Below, in pieces: positions 1 to 8,903 of a stretch of 64,000 nucleotides of DNA (position 1 is its first letter; every line of letters starts with the position of its first letter). Both the position numbers and the translations under genes were made by a program. The notes beneath the pieces are model-generated. The model saw nothing but the letters and a program-made list of their open reading frames with translations. It searched no databases and was not told the origin of the DNA. Source of the stretch: Tethya wilhelma (Eukaryota; Porifera; Demospongiae; Tethyida; Tethyidae); assembly GCA_964030475.1 (NCBI GenBank), contig CAXIPT010000001.1, positions 6,582,166 through 6,646,165 on the forward strand, written 5' to 3'.

Positions 1-72
1 GTTAGAAGTGACTCAATACCCTAGCATGTAATACTTGATATTAAATTTTTGTGTCTTCTTTCTTCCATTTAG

Positions 73-143
73 GTGTAAATCTTCCTCACCGATACATCTC
101 AAGCGATCCCTACAGTCTCTACAAGTGCAAGTCTCAGCTATAG
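73..143 (+). CDS. possible terminal exon of an upstream gene
   Basis: A pyrimidine-rich acceptor (ttccatttag) precedes an open stretch that reads 22 codons, starting VNLPHRYISS and ending KCKSQL, before a TAG at 141-143. The composition (Tyr/Ser/Pro rich, no low-complexity runs) looks coding. The rest of the gene would lie left of the window. I do not recognise the family, and a chance ORF is quite possible. Confidence 0.25.
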
Positions 144-252
144 GCTTCATTCTGCTATAAGTATAAAGTGACTTTGATGTACCCTTCGTGTCCTGAGTTT
201 ATTGGTGTGACAATACAGGTTTTCTGGATTGTATCTAGCCCGACGTTGCAAC

Positions 253-720
253 ATGGCTGACCAGGCTTGCCCATTCTGCCACTTGAGGCAGCAGCGGCCT
301 GGTGTTGTGTATTCTATTATGCTATTGTGTACTTACATTGTCATTATCATGATAATAAACTTTTTGCATGGGCAATTTAGCTGTGCTTTGGCGTTAATAA
401 CTTGTTTTCTAGCTCTAGCACCCTGCAGCTGTATGCTAGCTGCTTGAATATATGTAAATCACGCATGTTAGCATGCAATTCACGTGTATGATGTAAGATT
501 AAATTAGTGAGGTTCAGCAAGCTGTGTTTGCCAGAGATTACAATGAACCATTTTTATTCTCGAGTTATGAGTTGAGTAGACCTTGATCTGTCCACAACTG
601 GAGTCTGGATTAAATCTGAGGATGTGAAAAAATTTCTGCACGGGAAGTATGAGGGACCTATTTCACATAGAGACTGGAGTTACTTGCTTTGCTGCACAGT
701 GATTGCTGCAGCTAAGTAGA
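253..720 (+). CDS. possible small two-exon gene of unknown function
   Basis: A candidate first exon starts at ATG 253 (MADQACPFCHLRQQRP) and stops at a GT donor after about position 303. A second open stretch from about 577 to TAG 718-720 reads from LDLSTTGVWIKSED to CCTVIAAAK. The phases of the two pieces agree (one base left over, two supplied). The CPFCH motif could bind metal, but there are too few residues to call a zinc finger. I recognise no homologue; intervening exons or a chance ORF are possible. Confidence 0.25.
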
Positions 721-1602
721 TTGTGCTTTATTTTTGGTATTATTGTAATCTGTAAAGAAAATACTAGCTACTTGTATGGTTAATATTTTAGTAGCATACG
801 GTGAACGAAAGATACAATTGTTCAAACATTATGCAAAAAATCCCACAAATCCGGAAGCTCTCAAATAGCTCACTAAACTACTTCCGGTTTTTAATTAAAA
901 TCTTTATGCGGCGATTCGACTGTATGTCATAGAGAATTCAAGATTATTTTTAGATCTAATAATTATATTCATGGTCTGCATTCTCAGTAATATAAAACAG
1001 AATGTCTTCAATTTTAGTCAATGCCATATTTTATCAGGGTCGATGCCTGCATTGCATGCTTCTTGATTGACCCTAATTGCCTAATTGGTACATAATAATT
1101 ATACCCATTGACCACATGGAAAATCCTCTGTGACCCACTGAAAAAACCTCGGTGACCTTGTGACTTTGCGGTGACCCCGGTCACGGATCTGGGAGTGACT
1201 ACCCCTTGTATATGATGCCTCCTCCATTTCATGCTCTACCACTCACCCTAATTGGGTACATGTACTGTACAACAAAAGATTACTGAAATGTATAGTCCAG
1301 TCCTAGAATAGTCCTGCTAAGATCATCAAATTCTTCCTCAAGTCAAACCCTCTCCTAGCTCTTCTCCTTGTCTTTGTCCAGTTGGTACTGATAATGTGTG
1401 CTCTAGCAGTTATTGTTTGGCAGTTGTAGCATAATAATTCATTATTTTACTCTGTTGAGTAGCAACTATACGTAAGCAACTAATCAATGTAAATTCTTAT
1501 AAAATACAAGCATAATGAAAATTCTAATGGTCTATATAGTCTTTACAGACTATCCCAAATCTATAAAAGAACAATAACCTCCCTGTGTCTGTTTTTTAGC
1601 AA

Positions 1603-1643
<41 letters not shown>

Positions 1644-1760
1644 TCATGAATGAAAATGCACAAATTTGTCTAAAAGGATGAATGATAAAAAGCATAGTCA
1701 AATATAACACAAAATTTACATAACCATTGTATACAATAATATTATTATTATTACTTCCAA
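721..1760. other. intergenic, no gene seen
   Basis: AT-rich spacer 3' of the first TRIM-NHL gene. It contains a CA microsatellite at about 1602-1640 and AT-rich simple sequence near 1738-1755. The short ORFs here have no recognisable motifs or usable splice context. Confidence 0.6.
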
Positions 1761-3857
1761 TTACAAAACTTTGATTCTTCCATTTCCTGTGTCACTAACA
1801 TAAACCATTAGTGTCTTCCTATCCACTGTTATTCCATGTGGCCCATCGGTGCCAAATGATGTCAGAAATTCACCTTCAGATGAGAACACTGAAACACGAT
1901 GGTTGTCCCTCTCAGTGACATACACAGTATTGTCAGAGTCAATGGTAACACTGGAGGGGACACTCAGTTCACCATAACCACCACCATACCGTCCAAACTT
2001 CCTCAAGAATGCTCCTTCAGCTGTGAAGACTTGGATACGATGGTTCCCACTATCAGCTACATACACATTCCCAGTGCTGTCAAATGCTACATCCCAGGGG
2101 AACTGAAATGTTCCATTAGCACTGCCATGGCTACCAAAGGAATTTGAGAATGAAAGGTCAGGGTTCAGAATCTGAATACGATCATTACTGTGATCTACCA
2201 CATACACTGTCTTGTTGTGAGGATGAATGGCAACACCAACAGGAGAAGAGAACTGCAAACGACCACTTCCCTTACTACCTACTGTTTTCGAAAACTGCCC
2301 ATCACTAGTAAACTTCTGGATGCGATGATTACCACAATCCACCACTAGTATGTTGTCATCATCCACTGCAACATTGTAAGGGATATTGAGTTGTCCCCGT
2401 CTTGATCCCCGTGAGCCAAATGTTCTCAGTTTCTCTCCACTTGGACTGAAGATGGAGACACAGTGACCTTTATTCTCAACTATTATGACTTCTCCTCTCT
2501 GGTTGACTGCTACTCCTCTAGGACTCTTCAACCCATCAATGATCTTGATTGGAGTACCAAGTTTCATAACTGGTATCCTCACCATCACAGGGAATGGACT
2601 TCCATTGATATGTTCACCCTCCACTTTGATGTGTAGATGGTGTCTTCCTCGAGTAGTGGGTGTGTAGCTGATCTCATATCGACCATTTCCCACTTGTTTT
2701 GTGTGACATTTGGTCTTCTCTGCAGTGATTTCTGACACAAGCTCACAGTTCACTGACTCAACTGGAACCACACATGCTTCACCATGTTCATCAACAACAT
2801 GAAGGATTGTTGTGGTTTTCTCTTCAACCACAGCTGTCTTCATTCCTTTAGTGCTGACACAGCATTTCTCTGGTGCTATTTGTTGAAGGTACACCTTGCC
2901 AAACTGTTCTACTAATGGAGAAGCAGCTCTAAAATTCACATTAGCTAGCTCAGTGATCTTAACTGTGTCTGGTTTGAAGTTGGCTCTCAGTTTCTTAATC
3001 TGTGTAACCACATGCTTCTTCATATTCATCACCTCTCCCTGACTTCCTGTTCTCAGACTCTCTCTCACAAACTCCACACAGCTCTTCAGTTGGATCTGAA
3101 TCATTTCAATTCCATCTCTCTGAGCTGCAAGATTTTTCAGCTTTTGTTCATTCATTGCATTTAACTGACCAATGAGTTCTGTTTTTCTTACTTCAAGTTC
3201 TTCATGTAGACGTTGAAAGGTTTTGTGGATGTTGGCTTCAGTAGCTGTTCGTTGATCAGTGATCTGCTCACAACGTGTGTCTAGCTGTTCCAGTGCTTTA
3301 TTCACAGTATCTAGTTGTGTCTCAACTGGCTCTAGAGAAGCTGTGATCTCATTCTTGTGTTTTTCAAACAATTCACTCACCAGGTCATATTGGTGGCCAT
3401 TGTGCAGTTTAACAGTGCAGTGGAAACAAATCAATTCCTCACAAGTCTCACAGTAGAGTTCTAGTTCTCTCTCTTTGTGGAAGGGACAGTGAAAGGTTGG
3501 TTTCTTTTGAGGTAAAGGGTTTCCACTGTCATCAGTAACATGGTCAGCACTTGCTGTTTGAGGCTCTTTCTTCTTCTTCAAGGCTTCTTGAATCTCAAAC
3601 AGGTGGTGGATGTGGAATGCTGATTGGAGGCCTGGCACACTGGCTGCTGGAAGGAGGGTGGATTGACGACAGGTAGGACAGCGTACAGAGAGTTGGCCCT
3701 GTTGGTCTTGGAGCACAAGTGGAATGAGACATTTCTCACAGAAGACATGAAAACACTGGAGTAGTTTGGGATCCTTGTAGGACTCAAGACAGACAGCACA
3801 TGTCAACTGTTCCTCTAATTTCTTGAGGGCTTCATTAGTATTTTGGGATGTGGCCAT
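1761..3857 (-). CDS. TRIM protein, RING / B-box / coiled coil / filamin / NHL (copy 1)
   Basis: A likely E3 ubiquitin ligase of the TRIM2/TRIM3/TRIM71 (class VII) type. The coding region is one intronless ORF. I start at the ATG at 3857 (MATSQNTNEA) because that start is conserved in all three paralogues; an in-frame ATG 25 codons upstream is not. Domains in order: C3HC4 RING at about residues 20-64 (CAVC, CFHVFCEKC, CPTC), B-box2 at about 125-165 (CETCEELICFHC), a coiled coil to about 270, a filamin-type Ig domain at about 345-450 ending SPFPVMVRIP, then about six NHL repeats forming a beta-propeller. The RING cysteines and histidine are all present. The loop before the last blade is about eight residues shorter than in the other copies (FGTDGPHG). 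It lies head-to-tail with two near-identical genes. NHL propellers bind RNA or protein; the ligand here is unknown. Confidence 0.92.
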   Translation of the reverse strand: MATSQNTNEALKKLEEQLTCAVCLESYKDPKLLQCFHVFCEKCLIPLVLQDQQGQLSVRCPTCRQSTLLPAASVPGLQSAFHIHHLFEIQEALKKKKEPQTASADHVTDDSGNPLPQKKPTFHCPFHKERELELYCETCEELICFHCTVKLHNGHQYDLVSELFEKHKNEITASLEPVETQLDTVNKALEQLDTRCEQITDQRTATEANIHKTFQRLHEELEVRKTELIGQLNAMNEQKLKNLAAQRDGIEMIQIQLKSCVEFVRESLRTGSQGEVMNMKKHVVTQIKKLRANFKPDTVKITELANVNFRAASPLVEQFGKVYLQQIAPEKCCVSTKGMKTAVVEEKTTTILHVVDEHGEACVVPVESVNCELVSEITAEKTKCHTKQVGNGRYEISYTPTTRGRHHLHIKVEGEHINGSPFPVMVRIPVMKLGTPIKIIDGLKSPRGVAVNQRGEVIIVENKGHCVSIFSPSGEKLRTFGSRGSRRGQLNIPYNVAVDDDNILVVDCGNHRIQKFTSDGQFSKTVGSKGSGRLQFSSPVGVAIHPHNKTVYVVDHSNDRIQILNPDLSFSNSFGSHGSANGTFQFPWDVAFDSTGNVYVADSGNHRIQVFTAEGAFLRKFGRYGGGYGELSVPSSVTIDSDNTVYVTERDNHRVSVFSSEGEFLTSFGTDGPHGITVDRKTLMVYVSDTGNGRIKVL

Positions 3858-4560
3858 TTTAGGAAACAAGGATGAGATTCTATTTACTTGAAACTTCAAA
3901 TCACATGATTCAGATTGTGCCTCCAGCTGCACCTACATGGCTGCATCCTGTTACTACTTCCTATAGTGCTCACCTGTCACCCTGTATACCTCTAGTACAT
4001 TGCTTGTCAGAAGGTAGAATCTTATATGTTCATGCTTTAATCATGTTTTGGTATGAAAGTGTTGTTAATTCATAATTATTATGCCTTTACTCATGCAGCC
4101 TATTCTATCAGTTCAGGCGGATAAAGGTTGAAAACCCTTAATTCATATAGCAATCATCATAATTAATTTTAGTCATGATGCTGTCTGTATAATTCACTGA
4201 CCAATGATACTACATCACAAGCAGAAAATGGAGATTATGCAAGTGCCAAATCACCAATAATAGCCATGAACCGGGCACACAGATAATAACTTGCATGCTT
4301 GGGAAAAATTAGGAGAGATCCAAACCTTATTGGTTTGAGGCTACAGTAATAATATTAAAATACATTAAATTCACTAATTTACCTGCTATTTTATATGGTT
4401 GCTTGGAAACATAGTATAAATACCATATTAAGGTTCAAGGAGTTTGTAAACTTATTGTTACTGATGAGACTTTCAATACTTATTATCTATAACAGACAAT
4501 TGACTATCAGTAGTAATGTATTATAATATTATGTATGTACCTCTGTACATAATTTGTATA
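3858..4560. other. spacer between TRIM copies 1 and 2
   Basis: About 700 bp AT-rich spacer holding the 5' flank of copy 1 and the 3' flank of copy 2. The N-terminal in-frame extension of copy 1 (to 3932) shares nothing with those of the other copies. No other gene or RNA was recognised. Confidence 0.5.
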
Positions 4561-6675
4561 TCAAATATGGAAACTGCAGATTCGGCCATTATTTCTATCA
4601 CTAACATAAATCATCCCACTCTTACGATCAAATGTTATTCCAACTGGTCCATTCAACTGTCCTGGTTTGCTTCCCTTAGTACCAAATGATGTCAGAAATT
4701 CACCTTCAGATGAGAACACTGAAACACGATGGTTGTCCCACTCAGTGACATACACAGTATTGACAGAGTCAATGGCAACACTAGAGGGGAAGTTTAGTTT
4801 GCCATCACCATTACCATACTGACCAAACTTTCTAACGAATGTCCCTTCAGCTGTAAAGACCTGGACACAATGGTTCCCAGTATCAGCTACATACACATTC
4901 CCAGTGCTATCGAATGTTACATCCCAGGGGTACTGTAACTGTCCATTGGCACTACCGTGGCTACCAAAGTTGCTAGAGAATGAAAGATCAGGATTCAGAA
5001 TCTGAATACGATCATTGCTGCGATCTGTGACATACACCTTCTTATTGTGAGGATGAATGGCAACACCACAAGGAAAAGAAAACTGCAAACGACTATATCC
5101 TTCATTACAAACTGTTTTCACACACCTTCCATCACTAGTAAACTTCTTGACACAGAGATTTTCACCATCTACCACTAGTATGTTATCATCATCATCCACT
5201 GCTACACCACGAGGTGAGTTGAAATTTCCTTGTCCTGATCCCTCTGAACCAAATGTTCTCAGTTTCTCTCCACATGGACTGAAGATGGAGACACAGTGAC
5301 CTTTACCCTCAGCTACTATGATCTCTCCCCTCTGGTTGACTGCTACTCCTCTTGGACGTCTCAACCCATCAATGATCTTAATTGGAGTACCAAGTTTCTC
5401 AACTGGTATCCTCACCATCACAGGGAATGGACTTCCATTGACATGTTCACCCTCCACTTTGATGTGTAGATGGTATCTTCCTCGAGTGGTGGGTGTGTAG
5501 CTGATCTCATATCGACCATTTTCTACATGTTTTGTGTGACATTTGGTATCCTTTGCAGTGATTTCTGACACAAGCTCACAGTTCACTGACTCAACTGGAA
5601 CCGCACATGCTTCACCATATTCATCAACAACATGAAGGATTGTTGTGGTTTTCTTTTTGACAACAGCTCCTTTAGTGCTGATATAACATTTCTCTGGTGC
5701 TACTTGTTGAAGGTACACCTTGCCAAAATACTCAATGGGTAGAAAAATATATGTAAACTTAATGTTAGCTAGCTCAGTGGTCTTTAGTGTGCCTGGTTTA
5801 AAGTCAATAGCATTGATCTGTGCAATCACATTTTTCTTCATATTCATCACCTCTCCCTGACTTCCTGTTCTCAGACTCTCCCTCACAAACTCCACACAGT
5901 TCTTCAGTTGGATCTGAATCATTTCAATTCCATCTCTCTGAGCAGAAAGGATTTTCATTTTCTGTTCAGTCATTGCATTTAACTGAACAATGAGTTCTGT
6001 TTTCCTTACTTCAAGTTCTTCATGTAGATGTTGAAAGGTTTTGTGGATGTTGGCTTCAGTAGCTGTTCGTTGATCAGTGATCTGTTCACAATGTGTGTCT
6101 AGCTGTTCCAGTGTTTTATTAACAGTATCTAGTTGTGTCTCAACTGGCTCTAGAGAAGCTGTGATCTCATTCTTGTGTTTCTCAAACAATTTATTCAACA
6201 GGTTGTATTTGTGGCCATTGTGCAGCTGAAGGGTACACTGGAAGCAAATCAATTCCTCACAAGTCTCACAGTAGAGTTCTAGTTCTCTCTCTTTGTGGAA
6301 GGAGCAGTGAAAGGTTGGTTTCTTTTGAGGCAAAGGGTTTCTGTCATCAGTGACATGGTCAGCACTTGTCGTTTGAGGTTCTTTCTTCTTCTTTTTCAAT
6401 GCTTCCTGAATCTCAAACAGGTGGTGGATGTGGAATGCTGATTGGAGGCCTGACACACTGGCTGCTGGAAGGAGGGTGGATTGACGACAGGTAGGACAGC
6501 GTACAGAGAGTTGGCTCTGTTGGTCTTGGAGCACAAGTTGAAGCAGACATTTCTCACAGAAGACATGGAAACACTGGAGTAGTTTGGGATCCTTGTAGGT
6601 CTCAAGACAGACAGCACATGTCAACTGCTCCTCTAACTTCTCAAGGGCTTCTTTAGTATTTTGTGGTGTAGCCAT
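4561..6675 (-). CDS. TRIM protein, RING / B-box / coiled coil / filamin / NHL (copy 2)
   Basis: Second intronless TRIM-NHL gene. The conserved start MATPQNTKEA is at 6675; the upstream in-frame ATG at 6720 is not shared. The architecture matches copy 1: RING (CAVCLETYKDP to CPTC), B-box2 (CETCEELICFQC), coiled coil, filamin domain lacking the GMKT stretch seen in copies 1 and 3, and an NHL propeller ending NNGRICSFHI. The RING, B-box and coiled coil are almost identical to the other copies, while propeller segments differ more (for example VDGENLCVKKF here against VDCGNHRIQKF in copy 1). It probably acts as a ubiquitin ligase with substrate choice set by the NHL domain. Paralogue copies lie on both sides on the same strand, which points to tandem duplication. 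Confidence 0.92.
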   Translation of the reverse strand: MATPQNTKEALEKLEEQLTCAVCLETYKDPKLLQCFHVFCEKCLLQLVLQDQQSQLSVRCPTCRQSTLLPAASVSGLQSAFHIHHLFEIQEALKKKKKEPQTTSADHVTDDRNPLPQKKPTFHCSFHKERELELYCETCEELICFQCTLQLHNGHKYNLLNKLFEKHKNEITASLEPVETQLDTVNKTLEQLDTHCEQITDQRTATEANIHKTFQHLHEELEVRKTELIVQLNAMTEQKMKILSAQRDGIEMIQIQLKNCVEFVRESLRTGSQGEVMNMKKNVIAQINAIDFKPGTLKTTELANIKFTYIFLPIEYFGKVYLQQVAPEKCYISTKGAVVKKKTTTILHVVDEYGEACAVPVESVNCELVSEITAKDTKCHTKHVENGRYEISYTPTTRGRYHLHIKVEGEHVNGSPFPVMVRIPVEKLGTPIKIIDGLRRPRGVAVNQRGEIIVAEGKGHCVSIFSPCGEKLRTFGSEGSGQGNFNSPRGVAVDDDDNILVVDGENLCVKKFTSDGRCVKTVCNEGYSRLQFSFPCGVAIHPHNKKVYVTDRSNDRIQILNPDLSFSSNFGSHGSANGQLQYPWDVTFDSTGNVYVADTGNHCVQVFTAEGTFVRKFGQYGNGDGKLNFPSSVAIDSVNTVYVTEWDNHRVSVFSSEGEFLTSFGTKGSKPGQLNGPVGITFDRKSGMIYVSDRNNGRICSFHI

Positions 6676-6720
6676 TTCTGAGATGTTTACAAAAGGGGTT
6701 GTTTCAATGATTTCACACAT

Positions 6721-7744
6721 TATTAGGGGTGGGGCTCTATTTTTATATTATTATTTCTTTCTTTCTTTATTAGATTACTTTATTCCTTACTTAATTGTCT
6801 ATGATTTTTCTTACCAGGATACTTCAGAGACTTTCAATTTTTGTTGTTTTTTCCTCTCTATTGGATACAGTCACATGATGCAGCTAGGTTATATCAACTC
6901 TGACCTCTGATCAGCTGACTACTTACTTAGAGTACTACATTGATGGAAGTTAGAAAGTATAGATCTTGTAAAATTTTAATCATGGTTTTAATATTGTATA
7001 AACACAAATCATACCTCATGAATGCCACTAACTCTATTAGAGGTTTATGGTGAAAGGTGCTCATTAGTATATGTTCAGTCACCACACGATTCCTTAGCCT
7101 ATTGAATTATGCATTGTGCTAAATTCAAATTAAGTGAATAGGCTTGACCTTCGGACAAACATTGTCTGTAAAGAAGCAAAAATCAAAAGTTCTCTCTCCG
7201 ATTCACAAGCCCAACCTGACCCTCCTCAAGATGGTACGTGCTATTAAACTGGCAACAACACTCTCAATCTCATCAGTTTAGCAGCTGGAGTGACACTTCA
7301 CATGGGATGGTTAAACCACGCAAAGTTTAGTGACAAAGAATGCTTAAGCTGTTTTTTTTTCCTTTATTTTATCATTCGACATCTAGTGCATGCTTGCATA
7401 TAGTCACATTTCCAAAAAGAGTGTAAACTCCGACAATGCCATTAGGTAATTGGTGCTGATGTTTTGATGACATACAGAAGTGCACATGATGATAAGACAG
7501 ACACTTCAATGGAATTCCCTCTTGTGTCTTATACTGCATGACCCATTGATCTAGTTGTGTATAACAATGCATTGCTAAAATCATAATTATTGTCATGACT
7601 GTAATTATTAATAATAATGCAATCTAGTTGGTAATTAATAAGGTTGTTAACCATTTACAGTTTTAAAAATAATTATTCTTATGGCAAGTTATGCAAGGGT
7701 ACGTAGAGTGATACAATGTCCAATTTTTACATCAAATATTTTAA
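6721..7744. other. intergenic, no intact gene seen
   Basis: AT-rich spacer between TRIM copy 2 and the TRIM fragment near 7.8 kb. Short ORFs here show no family motifs. No RNA gene was recognised. Confidence 0.5.
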
Positions 7745-7905
7745 CTACAAATCTGTCCATTATATCTGTCACTAACATAACCTCCCTACTCTTATTATTT
7801 ACTGTTATTTCACATGGTTGATTGAACTGTTCTGGTTGGTTTCCCTTGATGCCAAATGATGTCAGAAATTCACATTCAGATGAGAACACTGACACATGAT
7901 TCCCC
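7745..7905 (-). pseudogene. decayed C-terminal fragment of a fourth TRIM-NHL gene
   Basis: On the minus strand this encodes the last propeller blade of the family: HVSVFSSECEFLTSFGIKG aligns with HRVSVFSSEGEFLTSFGTKG of the intact copies. The true C-terminus (GYVSDRYNGQICS then stop) is found in a different frame, so a frameshift lies between. The 5' side ends at a run of ten C residues at about 7903-7912, with no RING, B-box or filamin sequence beyond. It is the remnant of a tandem copy that lay between present copies 2 and 3. Confidence 0.8.
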
Positions 7906-7955
7906 CCCCCCAATATTTTATTGCAGATGCGAGTAAATTGGAAGGTAAGTGTCTG

Positions 7956-8300
7956 AGATTACAAGATGGCTGAGCACATTAATGTACATGAGAGGGCAAT
8001 AATATAAAGTTCCGAGGACTGTTGAATATAAGAGAGATTGAAGTGACGAATACCACATAAGAGCAATGGGAAGATGAAAATGAAAGACACCACAACTGTA
8101 ATCAGAAGATACACAGACTGAAATCGATCGAGTTGTTGTTTTAGAGAAGAGTTGTTAGCAATTGAATTGACAAGATAGCTGATCACAGTAATTTACAAGA
8201 GAGGGCATTAATATAAATAAATTACAGTTTGAGAATTTTGGTGAATGACGGAGGAGTGAATTTTTTTTTTTTTTTTTTTTTTGGTGGCGGAGAAATAAGA
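7956..8300. repeat. degenerate direct repeat pair, plus poly-T tract
   Basis: Two copies of a motif of about 50 bp (acaagatggctgagcac near 7962 and acaagatagctgatcac near 8168) lie about 205 bp apart and share a following gagagggcattaatataaa-like stretch. A run of 22 T occupies about 8261-8282. No coding potential was recognised. Confidence 0.5.
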
Positions 8301-8486
8301 GCCTACCTAATGTCACATTGTTGCATAGCTTATGACTGACAATACAAAAGATTGTTGTGTGCAACATAAATACCTTTGCAAGTTTGATACAATGAAGATT
8401 AAGCATCATATGACATACTGTAATGCCTGATCAGAGAGGGCAGGGCCTGACACACCCTTAACTATACAGTATATGTCCAATAGCTG

Positions 8487-8511
8487 TCTTCTCTTCTCTT
8501 CTCTTCTCTTC
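8487..8511. repeat. TCTTC microsatellite
   Basis: About five perfect copies of TCTTC. Confidence 0.9.
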
Positions 8512-8903
8512 TAGAGGCTTGCATGCATTGAACAAGGAAATGTTCTCATGCATGAATGCTCTATATTAATTATTATTTCAGGACCTTATTGTGAAGTGCC
8601 TCATTAGTTATTTCCCCTTACCCTAAACAAGTAATATATTACAATTGGTGTAGATATATTATATTAAATATATAGGTGATGCACAATTAAAATTTGTACA
8701 TGTATTTAAATTGCACATTGCTCAAAATATTTCAATATATATACAGCCTATAGGATATAATAATTATACACAGAAACCATGAATTTTTTCATGTAGGTCA
8801 AGGGAACTTTCGTGCACAATGTTGATAATAAGTATCTGGCAACAAAGATTAGTTGTGAAGCAAAATATTATAATAAAAGTATGTATAATGATTATTAATA
8901 AAA

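Noticed and set aside
1014..1232. Minus-strand ORF of 72 codons
   Set aside because: No motifs, no neighbour support, and no splice signals that extend it.
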